DNA from: Rostratula benghalensis
Taxonomy: Eukaryota > Chordata > Aves > Charadriiformes > Rostratulidae
DNA: 64,000 nucleotides
Assembly (NCBI GenBank): GCA_013399305.1
Contig: VXAI01000015.1
Span: forward strand, 6,198,182 to 6,262,181
Reading direction: 5' to 3'
Below, in pieces: positions 23,214 to 35,500 of the stretch. Under the pieces are notes generated by a model. The model was not told where the DNA came from. It saw nothing but the letters and a program-made list of their open reading frames with translations, and did no database searches. Each line of letters begins with the position of its first letter. Within the stretch, counting starts at the first letter, position 1. A program made the translations under genes and the position numbers.

Positions 23214-26200
23214 GTGAGTAAGTCTTGCTCCCCCTCCTTTCGCCTGGTAGCGGGCCTGTACGGTTGCCGCGGTGCTTTTCCTGCGTGGTGGGGCCGTGGC
23301 GGCGCTCCTGGGGGTCGCTTCCCCTTAGGCATTGGGGCCCGAGGCGTCGGAGGGGTGAGGGTGTTCGCGAGGGAGGCCGCTGTGTCGGCAGCGAGCTCCG
23401 CGTCCCTTTCGGTCCCTTTAGCTTGGAGCTGGCCGCCCCTGCTGGGGGTCCCCGGTGGGCTGGGAGCGGTGCGGCGTGCGGAGGAGGGCGCCGCTGCCTC
23501 GGTGGAGCCGCCGCTTCCCTGGGAGTCGGGCAAAACTTTGTACCGGAGGCTGTGTGGGGGTGGAGGGGCCGCTTAGGCGGGCGGAAAACCCCCCGCCTCA
23601 GCTCTGGGGGGGAGCATTTCGGTAGCGGTTGGCGGAGCTGGTGGCGCGGGGGTGGAGGGCGGCGGTGGGGCTGGCATCGCTCCCCCCCTGCTTCTTTCTG
23701 CCTGTTTGGGCAAAATGGCATCGGGACGGCGGCGTCTCCCCGCCGGGTCCGCGCCGCTCGCCTTTGTGGCTTAATTGTTAAGGTTTGAAATGGAGCCGCT
23801 GTGGGGAAACGGGGAGGGTGGGGGTGATTTATGGTGCTTGAGCGGCCGTAAAGACAGCCGCGAGGCGCAGCCCTTTCGCCTTTCCCCGCCATCCCGACGC
23901 TATGAAAAGGATCTTTAAAGAGACGAAGGTCTGAAAAACAAAAAGTCGCGCATGGGACACAATTACGCAGCCAATTCGGGCCCAACCCGGAAGTTTATGT
24001 CGCGAACACGTGTTGGTGGGGAAGGTGGCGAGGCCGGGAGCCGGGACCCTGCCTCCCGCCTCTCCGGGGGCCCCGCAGCTCCCGAGAGCCCGTGGCGGGG
24101 CCTAGCGACAGACCCGGCCTCAAAGTCCAGCCGCTCTTAACGAGAGCACCTCAAACAGAGGTTGCTAGGGTGAATAATTGCTTAACATAAAAATGCCCTT
24201 ACAGTCTGAAGGGGAAGAGGCCTTGTGGGTTTTCCTTTTTTTTTTTTTATTTTTTTTCCAGTTGTTTCATTATTATATTTGGCTGACCAGGTTCCAGACT
24301 GTATTTGAGGGTGTAAATTGGAACTCTACTTTCTTCCAGGTGTTCGTAGGCTTGTTTTAGATGTTTGATACCTGTTAAAGATTAGACCTATCGTTTAAAC
24401 ACTTAAAAAAAAAAGGTTGAATTGCTGCATTGGATAACTTCAGATTATGTCATTTGCCCACGCTAATAATTTTTTTTCCTACTTGCTCTAGAGTTAATTC
24501 TTAACTGGGTGATAGGCTGTTTGGCTTTTTGAGTATGTAGGTTGTGTCTGGATTGAAATTATGTAAATATATACCTGAACATTTTGCAAGCTTTTTGTTT
24601 CCCCCTCCGAATTGAAAAACTTGTCTTGAGGTAAAGCACTGAACTTATTACAACAGTTGTGTAACAACATGACATTTCAACTGTTTTTTTATAACTTCCT
24701 TACCAGTGTGATATGTTATATTTGAATGCAATCTTATCCTTTAAAAATAAGATGTGGGCAGTTTGTCTTGCTGTCCATGCAAGATTTTTGGTGTCAGAAC
24801 TGGCTGATAGCAACTCTAAAAGCTATTGAAGTAGGTAGCAGATATGGTTAATGTATTTCTTGTGTCTTGAGATACACCTAGGACTGATTCCCAGGCCAAA
24901 ACTAAGGGCGGGTTCAGTGTTCAGGTATTGTTCTTATGTATTCTGGGTTTTTACTTCCTGAACTTTCACTGCTACCTAAATTATGACCTCCAACCATGTA
25001 ATCTGAAAGCTAATTTTGTGCCAAATCGTCACACCATTTAGTGTCCCTAACAACTTCTGAATTTCACGTATTTAGATTGTGTATCCTTGAACTACTGTAC
25101 ATTGTATAAAGCAGCATAAGAGCTTTGAGGCAGAGTTGAATCCTACAGTATCTTGAACTGTACCTCGTGTCCTTACGAGCTTTGGCTTTAGAGCTGAAAC
25201 CAGCTTTTGAAAAACTGGTATGTTTTTTACAAGACTGGAATTGTTTTCACAAAAATCAAAACTTAACTTTGTACATTTAAATGCAATGTTAACTACTAGT
25301 CTTGAAGTTAAATCATGTAAGGATGGGCAAGTTAGTGAATTAGCATCTTATTCTTTGATTGGAAAGGGTTGGGTAGGGGGGGGTTTTGGCTTTTTGTTGT
25401 TGTTGTTTCATTGTTACCCAGGTTGCCTTTTGGAGCCAAAAGCTGTGAGACAAGTAGAACCCATGTGGATATTGAGGGAATCCTGTTGTGTGGGATTGAG
25501 GGTTAGCAGCTCTTACACATCTTTTGTGAGAGGCTGCAAATAGGGATGTGAGATTTTTAGGTTGATAATAGGTCACAGCTTAGACAGCAAGAGAATTTGG
25601 GAGACCTGTTTCCTGTCTACTACATCAGAATTTGTGTGATATTTTAAATGGCTTCACACGTAGCTCAAACCAAAGTTTAGAGGTTGGGTCTGCCACAGAG
25701 GCCATTTGTCTGAAGGGTTTGGAAATAGCTGTGCCTGGTTGATTGGGAGGTTCAATAAGTTGTGACAGTGTAGTTTATTAGGATTTTTAAATAAGTCCTT
25801 TAGGTATATAGTGTTACAACATGTAATTCGCAGACCTAAAAATCAAAAGCACTTTCATCGTTTAGGATTCTACCATTATTTTTCTTAGGGGACATGGAGA
25901 ACAGGTTGCTTGACATGTGTTTTAGAATATCTTTTTTTTTGTTGTTTTGCTTCTTTGTACCAAAGCTAAAATGGAGGGAGGGAGAGAGAGAGCGCCAGGT
26001 TGGCATGGATACATGACATAATATTAAACATGGCATTCTGGTTTTGTATCTTTAAATCAGAAACTATTTACATAATGTGCACTGGTAGCAAAACCATCTT
26101 TTTATCAAAGTTTTAAGTGCTATTATTCACAAAGATGCTTGGTGTGTTTTAATAGCCCTTTTAGAAATGGCAGCAGTCTATATTTTCCTCAAATGTCTCA

Positions 26201-29200
26201 ATTATTTTCTTTGTATCTACTGTTGCAATTTTGTAAGTTGTTGGGATTTCTGGGGGGGTGTTTTGTTTGGTTGGTTCCTTTTTTAGTTTCATCTAGCAGG
26301 TTGATTCTTAGTGACATTGGACAGCCTGACTAAGCATAGACAACCTTATCTGCACGATTCTGCGTTTTCAGAACAGTTCTTGGATTGGTGAAATATTCAG
26401 GAAACAGCTTGTAATATTCACAACTTTTTTTTTTTCTAAGTATTTTCTTTTGGAGATTTTTAGGATGTGGCAAACAGATCCTTATATAGTATTGCCAAAG
26501 CTGAGCTGTGGTGCTTGATAAGGTTGCTTTTGCTTAAGTTAACTAAGGAGCCTCCAACCTTGTGAGATTATGGAGCTGTTTCAGCTTGATAACGTTTTAA
26601 GCTTGGCTTAGTGTATGTAAAAAAAAAAACAAACCCAGAAACCCCACCACAATAAAAAAACAATGAAGCTATCACGATGCAGCTTCTCCTGTATTTTTTT
26701 CTTGTAATTTCTTTACCAAATTAAAAGTATATGAGGGGAAGGAGAAATTGGAGGGGGGTTGTGGGAGAGCGGCAGTGGTGCTTGGAAGTTTCACAAAGCC
26801 TAAAATTGGTGCAAGTATTCAGTGACTTTTAATGTAAAAATTCTAGAAATTTAGAATTCCTTTTGTTCCAGTTTCAAACAATGCGGCTTTGTTCCTAGTG
26901 TACAAAAACAAAATGAGTTAAACTAGTCAAAATTTCACTGTCCAAACAGGAACAAAACCCCCCAAACAATTGCTGTTGTTTTACTTAGCTTTTTTTCTGG
27001 GTTGCTGTCAAAACACTAATTTTTAAGACTGTTAAAATTGGGGTTAGCATAAATGAGAGAGATGCAGATGGGGGATTTCTTCTTTGAAAACAGCTCTGCT
27101 AAGAAAGGGATGCTTCTAAATGGAAGGTAGTTATTCTGGAATTGTGGGAACTGCTGAACTAGTGCTTATCACTAGTCATCTAGTGAAAACTTTGAAGTAA
27201 GCTATTGAAAAACATTTGTAGCAGTAATACTTTCTGAACTTGGTGAAACTGTCTTAAGCTATCCAAGTAATTGTGTTCTTAAAGGTTTAAAAATGTAGAC
27301 TTCCACATCTTATGGATGTGTTAAGCTTGATTTGAGAGGGTTGTGATAAGTTGTATCACCATTTTAGAGTGGTTGGGGAAGTTTATGTGGTGTTGGCATG
27401 GGGTTTTTTTCCTAACCTTGTTTTTTACGCTACTCCTGGACTTCCTAGAAAGGCCTTTCCCATCTATGTTGTGGGAGTAGACTAGAAGTTATCTTGAGTC
27501 TTTTTTTGGTTTTGTCCTTGTCTCTTAAGTAAACAGCCCCAAGTTTCTGACTTTCCATGTGGCTATTCAATATAGCCACTTACCTCTCAACCAAATTTTA
27601 GTCATACTTTCTTTTATAAATGGTGTGATCAAAACTACATGGAGACTAAATCGTGTCTTTTGCTTTGTACATTTAGGTGCTTTTGTTTATTTGACCATGT
27701 TGAGCAAAGGTATTGCACTGTGTGGAAGAGTGGTCGTGCCTCTTTCCCAAACTGATACTGTAAAGTTAAAATTGTAAAGTGTTTTGGAGCTGCTGGTTTG
27801 ATGGGATAACCCCTCTTAATTCCCTTTCTGTAGACAAATTCACCTTCAGTGGCTGCTCTCAAGTTCCTAACATCAAAAGCAGTGATGAGCTAAAACTTTA
27901 TCTGCAGACTTCATCTTTCTCCTCTCACCTGTTTCTAATTAGTGAACAATGCTGTAAGCATCTAAAGTTAAATGTGATTGCTGTTAGTATTATAGTCTGT
28001 CAATAATATATATTTAGTCCCTTTTCTTTTGAGATGGGAGGCTTAATCCTTCTGAAAGGTAAAGCTAACAGTGTTCTTATTCATTTTTCTTGACCCATTC
28101 AGAGTTCTAGGAGACAGACTGGTGGGAGGTGATTTGTTAACTAAATCTGCTAGATATCTTCATATTTCCTAGTATCTGCTGTACCTGAAACTGCAAACCA
28201 TACCGTTGTACCAATTCATCTCATCACCACAAATGCTTTTTAATAAAATAAAGTGGAGTCTAGTTTTGATGCAGCAAGTGGTGTTTAATGGAATTGCATG
28301 CAGTCCCACCAATTACTGTGTGTTGCTTTGCTATTTTTTGGGATAGAACAGTCTTTGATGCTTAAAAGTACATCTTTCCCTTTTTCCTGTTTCTGACGTC
28401 CACTATTTCAATTGTCCTACCATTTCAGTATTAGTCCACTGAAGGTCTCTCCCTATTATTGGATAGACTAAAACTAGGAAGAATAAGAATCAAATGCCTG
28501 AGGCTTTATTTATTACAAGAACTACCTGTTCTGCCAAATGTGCTAAGTAATGTGTGTGACCAACCAACTGGAGGTGGCTGAGCTGTACACGTAGAGAAGG
28601 AGAAGCAAGTGAATGCTGTTTCAGAATCTGAACAGGTGTATCTAAAATACCAATACATCTTTTTTTGTCCTCTTACCTGCTTTAAGTGTTCAGCTTTGTT
28701 TTTGATGTTTTCTTATCTGTGTGTTACAAGGGGTGTGGAGAACAATTTCTAGTTGAGATATACCTTATAAATATATAAGCAACAGCTCGATGGACTCATT
28801 TAATTTTTGTCTTAGTGCTAGGGCAAATGTTCTTCCTTCTTAAGAAAAACGCATTGTCTTCCAGTCTTCATCTTAATTCATTAAGAAAGCTACTTTATGT
28901 GTTTATGCTGTCTAGAGTAGGTTGTTGAAATTAATTTTGTGTGTCCTATGCATAAAGGAGTCTGTGACCTGATGTTAGTGTCCTATTTAATACATAGTTA
29001 ACATACTATAATAGTGGTACAGTTTTTTTTACTAGACCAGAATTTCTACAGTGAATAAATTTCTACCTTATGTATTTGCAAGCAAGAAATAAAAGCTTTC
29101 CTTACAAGCTTTTTATCACTGACTTGTTGTTACAAGATAAACTAAATGAGTTTTAATTGTGCTTCCCTCGTGCAGTGTGCTTCACTGACAAAGACACGTC

Positions 29201-29548
29201 ATTAGCATAATACAGTCTCACCATTTCTGCTTCTTGGTGTTGCTTGTAATGCTTAAATGTAGTGTGATGAAGACTGGAAAAGACATCTTTTTTTTTTAAG
29301 GTTATAGGTATAATAGCATTTTGTGAAATAAACTTTTTCATTCTTCCTGCTTCTAAATGTGGTGGGCATATTGAAAAGATTTTTAAAGGGGCAAAAAAGA
29401 GCCAGAGCAAATCTAGAAAGTGAAACTCTGTACTGCATTGCATGTGTCCTTAAATCCAGGAAAGGAAACTTCAAATGCAAGTGTGTGTGTAGGCACAAAA
29501 CAAACCAAAATTAAATGTAACTTGTATTTATGGTTCTAATTTTTTTAG
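23214..29548 (+). other. SBNO1 intron 1
   Basis: Long first intron (about 6.3 kb if the first exon is right). After a CpG-rich start it is AT-rich, with T-runs (for example 24237-24260, 26424-26435) and a GA-rich stretch at 25974-25994. No coding exon, recognised repeat family or RNA gene was seen on either strand. Confidence 0.7.
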
Positions 29549-29550
29549 AG

Positions 29551-32500
29551 ATGGTGGAGCCAGGACAAGATCTGTTGCTTGCTGCTTTGAGTGAGAGTGG
29601 AATCAGTCCAAATGATCTATTTGATATTGACTCGCCGGACGTGGTTCTTGCAAATCCAGCACCAACTCCAGCTGTTCAGCAGGTTAAAACAAGAACAGTC
29701 CTTTGCTAGAGGACATAAGAGATTGCATTTGATGCATTGGGAGAGTGGGAGGGGTTTCCATGGCAAATGGTAAAGAATGTGGAGTTTTTATTAGTTAGCT
29801 AACAAGGTGTTACATGTTTTACATGTTTAACTTCTCTGAATGTGAAATCAACTGCTTGTATCTATTTTCAGTGAGACCTTTGTTAGTGAGCAGTTATGGA
29901 CTTCCCCCATTAACTTCCACTTTGTGGGTGGATATTTAGTCTTAAGGCTTGGGGTTTTTTTTTCTCTGCTAATGTGTTTCCTGATGTGTGCTTTCTTTCC
30001 TCTGCAGTCAGTGCCACTTAGTGCATTAGAACTAGGCTTGGAGACTGAGGCCACAGCTGCTGTCAAACAAGAACCGGAGACTGTATCAACTCCAGCCTTA
30101 TTAAATGTTCGGGTAAGAACTGGTACTTTGGGATTTTGTGTGTGTGTGGTGGGATAACCTTGGCTGGATACCTGGTGCCCACGAAGTTGCTCTGTCAGTC
30201 CCTCTCCTCAACTGAAAAGGGGGAGAAAAATGTGATGAAAGGCTTGCAGGGCGAGACTGTGAGATCAGGAGTTACTGTCATGGACAAATCAGACTCCATT
30301 TGGGGAAATGGATTTATTGCCAGCTAACAATGGAGTAGGATAATGAGACATAAGAACAAATCTAAAAACAACCTTCCTCCCCTCCTGTCCCTTCTCCCTG
30401 GGCTCAGCTTCACTCCTGGCATCATCACTCATTGTCTCTGCCACTTTCTTCCTCTTCACACTCTTCCCCTGCTCCAGCAGCTCCTTCACAAAACTTTCCA
30501 ACGTGAACCCTTTCCATGGGGTGCAGTCCTTCAGGAACAGACAGCTACAGTGTGGGTCCTCCACATGGTCACAGGTGCTGCTAGCAAACCTGCTCCAGCA
30601 GGGGCACCTCTCTGCAGGGTCACAGTGTCCTTCAGGCACATTCTTCTCTGGCACGGAGTACTCCATGGGCTGCAGATTAGATGTCTGCTCCACCACGGAC
30701 CTCTGTGGGCTGCAGGGGAGAGACCTGCTTCACCATGTGCTACAGCAGAATCTTTGCTCCAGCACCTGGAGCATCTCCTCCCCATCCTTCACTGACCTTG
30801 GTGTTTGCAGAGCTATTTCTCTTGCATATTCTCATTCTCCTCACCCAGCTGCTGGTTGCACAGCAGTTTTTACCCCTTGTTAAATACGTTATTACAGAGG
30901 CGCTACTGACATCACAGTCTTTCTTGTAGCTGGGTGGAACTGGCTGTATTGGATGTGGGTGAAGCTTTTCACATCTTCTCACAGAAGCGCTCTCTCTCTG
31001 TAGCTCTCCCGCTACCAAGATGTAAGCCCAATACAGTATATCAGTAAAATGTAACAAGAGAGGTGGGACTATAAAATGCCATCATCTTGGTGGTTCTTGT
31101 ACTGAGACTGTGAAAGCTTAGTGTACCCCTGGGTTAATAAGATTTCTGTGACAAGGAACACAAAGGAGGATAAAGGAGTAGCAGAAAAACTTTGAGGTGA
31201 CCCGTGTGCATGCAACTTCTGGGTGTATGGAGATGGTGTAAACTTGCCTCCTGTACCTGAACTATACATCACCTTTTCCAGCTGCAGGTAGTTCTGAGCA
31301 TTTGTAGTCTGGTGGTTGTGCCTGAAATAAGAATATAAAAAGCAGCTCTGCAGCAAGGTGGATGTAGTTCAGTGTGTCTGAAAAAAGCTGCACATAGACT
31401 TCAAGTAATCCAAACTATTTACTCTGCCAGTTTTGCAGTTTGTGTTGGAAATTCTCTCCAGCTCAGTGTTCCTGCATCTGTAGTAGTCATGTTTTATGCC
31501 ACCCTTTATCCTGGTTTTTTTTTTACTTAATTTCTCTTACTGTAAAACAGAATTTAAAAATACCATTCAAAAATACATACAGCAATAAATAGACACTTTT
31601 TGCCCAGACTGTTGCACCACAAGGTAATGACTATTCACATAACCTGCTGAAGGTGCTGGGTATTTCTTATTACAAGAGTCTGTTGGAAACTGGTGACTCC
31701 TATGCTCTGGACGAAAGGCTAATAATGTCTGGGTTTTTTCCCCTCACTGTCTTCTGAAAATTTCCTTGGTTCTTTGTTGCTAGCAACCACCATCCACCAC
31801 AACCTTTGTGCTGAATCAAATAAATCAGCTTCCAACTTTGGGGACTACCATAGTGATGACAAAAACGACACCAGTTACAACCACGAGGCAGACTATCACT
31901 GTAGCAAAAATAATTCAGACCAGCACAACGACTCGCCCCTCGGTTGCAGCACCAGCAGTACGCAATGCCTTGACCACTACACCTTCGAAGGACCAGATTC
32001 AGCTGAAAGATCTACTAAAGAATAATAGTCTTAATGAACTCATGAAATTGAAGCCACCTCCTAATATTGCCCAACCAGTAGCAACAGCAGCAAGTGAGTT
32101 TTCTTTTTTCTTTGTAATTACAGTAGACAAGTAGTGAAATAATATGAAGCTCTTTGCACATACTGTATTTTCATTGATTAGTAGAATGAAATAGTAGAAT
32201 AGAATAGTAAAATGAAATGGTCCAGAAAATCTGATAAATTCTATTCTAACTTTGTTAGTCAGGGGGAAGTAAGATAAAACACCAGGCTTTCAAAAAAACT
32301 CAAGCTTTTGATTTACTGCAAGGAATGATGAAAATGACATTTTAGGTTGCAGATGGCAAATTGGTAAAATTAATTCATGAGCATTGCTGAAGCTGATTTG
32401 GCTATCATGAGTCTGCATCAGTTTCTGTTCTCCTGTATGTATGCTTGCTGTGGGATTTTGACAGATACGTTCTTCCCCCTGGCATTTTCCAAACCAGCTG

Positions 32501-35500
32501 TGTAGCACGTGCTGATACTCCTGTAACAGGGTGTTTCAGTAAAGCAGCTCCTGAGAAAGAGATCTGTGTCTGTATTTTTCATGGGAGGCATCAGATATAT
32601 TGTGTTTAAAACCTTAAATCCTAAATGCCTGCTGATTGTTACTTCTTAGATGTGGTATTAACTTAAATTCCACAAGTATTTTGTTACTACACTCCACATC
32701 TTCATTTTGTGACTCCTTTCATAATCTTTCTTTGTATGTTACTTCTACTGTGGGGACAGCTTGTACAATCAGCTTAATATAAGGGAAATGCAGCGTGTGT
32801 CTGGGTTTTTTTTTTAATATGGTATGATCCTTTCAGGTTATTTTGCTTTTAGCATGAACTTAAGATCAGACTAGTTGAGTCTGAAAATATTTCTATTGCT
32901 GCTTTTTCAGAAGGGTATATAAACTTTTCCTGGATTACTCTTTTCATTCTCTGAAGTAAGATTTATTGATTTTATAGGCAGGGTTGTAAGTAACCTGATT
33001 TTTTTTCTTTGCATGGGCAATAAATGAAGCTGTCTGTTAGGACTGAAACAAAAAGAAGAATGTGCCTCTGTTTCATTGCTTTCTTGTATGGCATGGTTGA
33101 CAAAAATTGAAGTTGAGACACCAACTGAAGTTGGGATGGGGGATAAAGAAGTGAGGAAGAGCAGGGGAGAAGGTTTTATATGACTGGCTTATGCCCTTTT
33201 GCTAAATGAGAACTCACAGATGCACAGAAGCAATAGGTAACATTAATACATAATAGCTGTTGTATTGGCACAGCTGCAGAAAATAGTTGAATCTGTAGCT
33301 TCTATATTAAGTAAAAAGCAGATATTAGAACCACAGTTCTAGAAGTTACATCTTACTTCTGTGATTCTCTTCCTGGATCCTTCTCCATGTTTATAAAAAA
33401 AAAAAAAATTACTTGTAGAAAATTGAAGGGCGGAGAAGCTCTTGGAAAGAAAGTCTTTTATAATTCAAGCAGCAGGAGTTCTAGATGGGAAAATACTAAG
33501 AGGTTGAACTATGCAACCTCTTTGAGGAAAATTTTATTTGTGCAATTGCCTTAATTGTTTTCTAGGGGCAATTATGCTAAATTCATTACATGCATTGATT
33601 GTCAACGTGATGGAAGCTTGACAGCCTCTTTCAATGTTTTATATCTATCCTTGTGTAAAGATTTTTAGTTATGTACTGAGCCCTATTGCCAGTTGCTTCC
33701 AAATGTGGCTGAGGACAGGAAAGTTATTAAATTGTTGTCTTGAAGAATCCTGTTAGAAACTTTAAACAACTGAGTCCAAAGTGTTGACTTCTTGTTTTAC
33801 AGAAGTAATTGTAGTTTCTCCTAAGGTGGTAGATGCCACCAGGGCAGGTAAGTTAATTTCTGTTGAACTACTGGGCTTACTGGTTTGTTGTTAAACTTCA
33901 AAGGCTCACAAAATGGAGTATTTTAAATAGGATGTATAGATTTGGTGAAGGTCCAAATTTTTTTTTTTAAATACTGAAACTAAACTCAACTGTCAGATGT
34001 AGTGGTATTGCACAGACAGTTTCTTCAGTCAAAGGAAGTAACAGGGTTTAACTCCTTGCTCGGAGACTTGTTAATGTGGATAAAAGTACTGTGTTCTTGA
34101 AGCATCAGTGTGCTACTGAACATCTTAAACTTATCTTCCAGCTGATTGATAGAGAAGGTTGTTACTTTGTGTCAATGTTTGGAGGGAATTCCTGTAAAAT
34201 GTGGCTTTTCTTTTGTAGCTGATCTAAGCAATGGTGCAGTGAAGAAGGAGGCTTCCACAAAAGAGGTAGCAAGAATATGGATAAATGATATTAAAATGAG
34301 AAGTTTTTCACCTACTATGGTAAGTAATACAAATGGTTAACTTGCTAAATGAATGTGTACTTCATTGGTCACAACCACCTGTGACTAGTTTCAGTAGTTA
34401 CTCATATGTGCCTTCTGTGTGGTGGAATTATCGAGTGCATCTGTTTGTTCAAAAGGTTAGTTTCTCCACTGGATGCATACTTGGTTAGATGACTAAAACT
34501 AGCAGCTGTGCAGAGCAGGCTGCCTATATAGTCAATGATAACTTCAATAAAGTATTGACCTTAACAGAACCTCACTGTGAATGAAGAAGTTAAAACTGAT
34601 AAGCATATCACTTGCTTGGTGTTTTAACACATATTTTAAAATATGCCCATTTTTATAACCATCAACAAGGAAACTAGAAGACTTTCGCCAGCTTGGCTGA
34701 CCTCTTGGACACTTTGATTTAAGATGCAAATACAGTATCATTCAGTCTGAAATGTCATCATTCTGATTTTGTGAACTCATGAGTTTCATCTTCAGTGATT
34801 GCTAGAATCAGGCTGAAGTCTGTGATGAACAAATGCTCCTTAGTGACTGGCATACAGAAGGATTTTCAGATTGCTTTCTTATATAAAGCATCAACAGTAA
34901 TTGTGGAAGTTGGATTGGTTTTGGATTTCTTTTAACATATCTAGTAAGTACTTTAAAAATATTAACGTATTTACGTTGATCAAGAACACAGAGAAGATGG
35001 CTCACTGCCAGGTTTCAGAGAGTACTGGCTAGAGCTGTGACTATTGTAACTATTCCCCGAAATTGTGAAATTGTATAACGAATGTGAAACTGCAGGAGGC
35101 TTCATGGGAGTACTTGAAAGTTTTTACTGTTAACTAGCTGGCCTGTTTTCACGGCAGTTCCCTTTTAATTCATAGTTTTCAGTTAATATGCTATAAGAAG
35201 TGTTTCTTTTTTTCATTCTTATGTGAATTTGGAGTACTTGAATCTCCTTGCAAAAGCAAAGGAAGTTCCCTGACTGTGTCTGTGAAGGGTTGTTCAGAGT
35301 GTAACAAATCTACATTTCTGTTTGTAGATTTTCCAGCTGCTCACTGGTTCATCTACTGCATGTGTTACCACATTCAAGTGCATGTTTGTGCTTATTTCTT
35401 TTCCTTTCTCATGGTAGTTTCTGGGACACAGAGCATTAACAATGTGCTGTTTGACTAATGCTGGTATTTCTGTATTATAGAAAGTGCCAGCGGTGAAAGA

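Noticed and set aside
23074..23985. 303-codon minus-strand open frame at the SBNO1 promoter
   Set aside because: Proline/arginine-rich, no recognisable domain, entirely within CpG-island sequence and antisense to the SBNO1 first exon.
30289..30696. 135-codon minus-strand open frame as a gene
   Set aside because: It lies wholly within a solo LTR and follows the LTR's tandem units. No retroviral or host protein similarity was seen.
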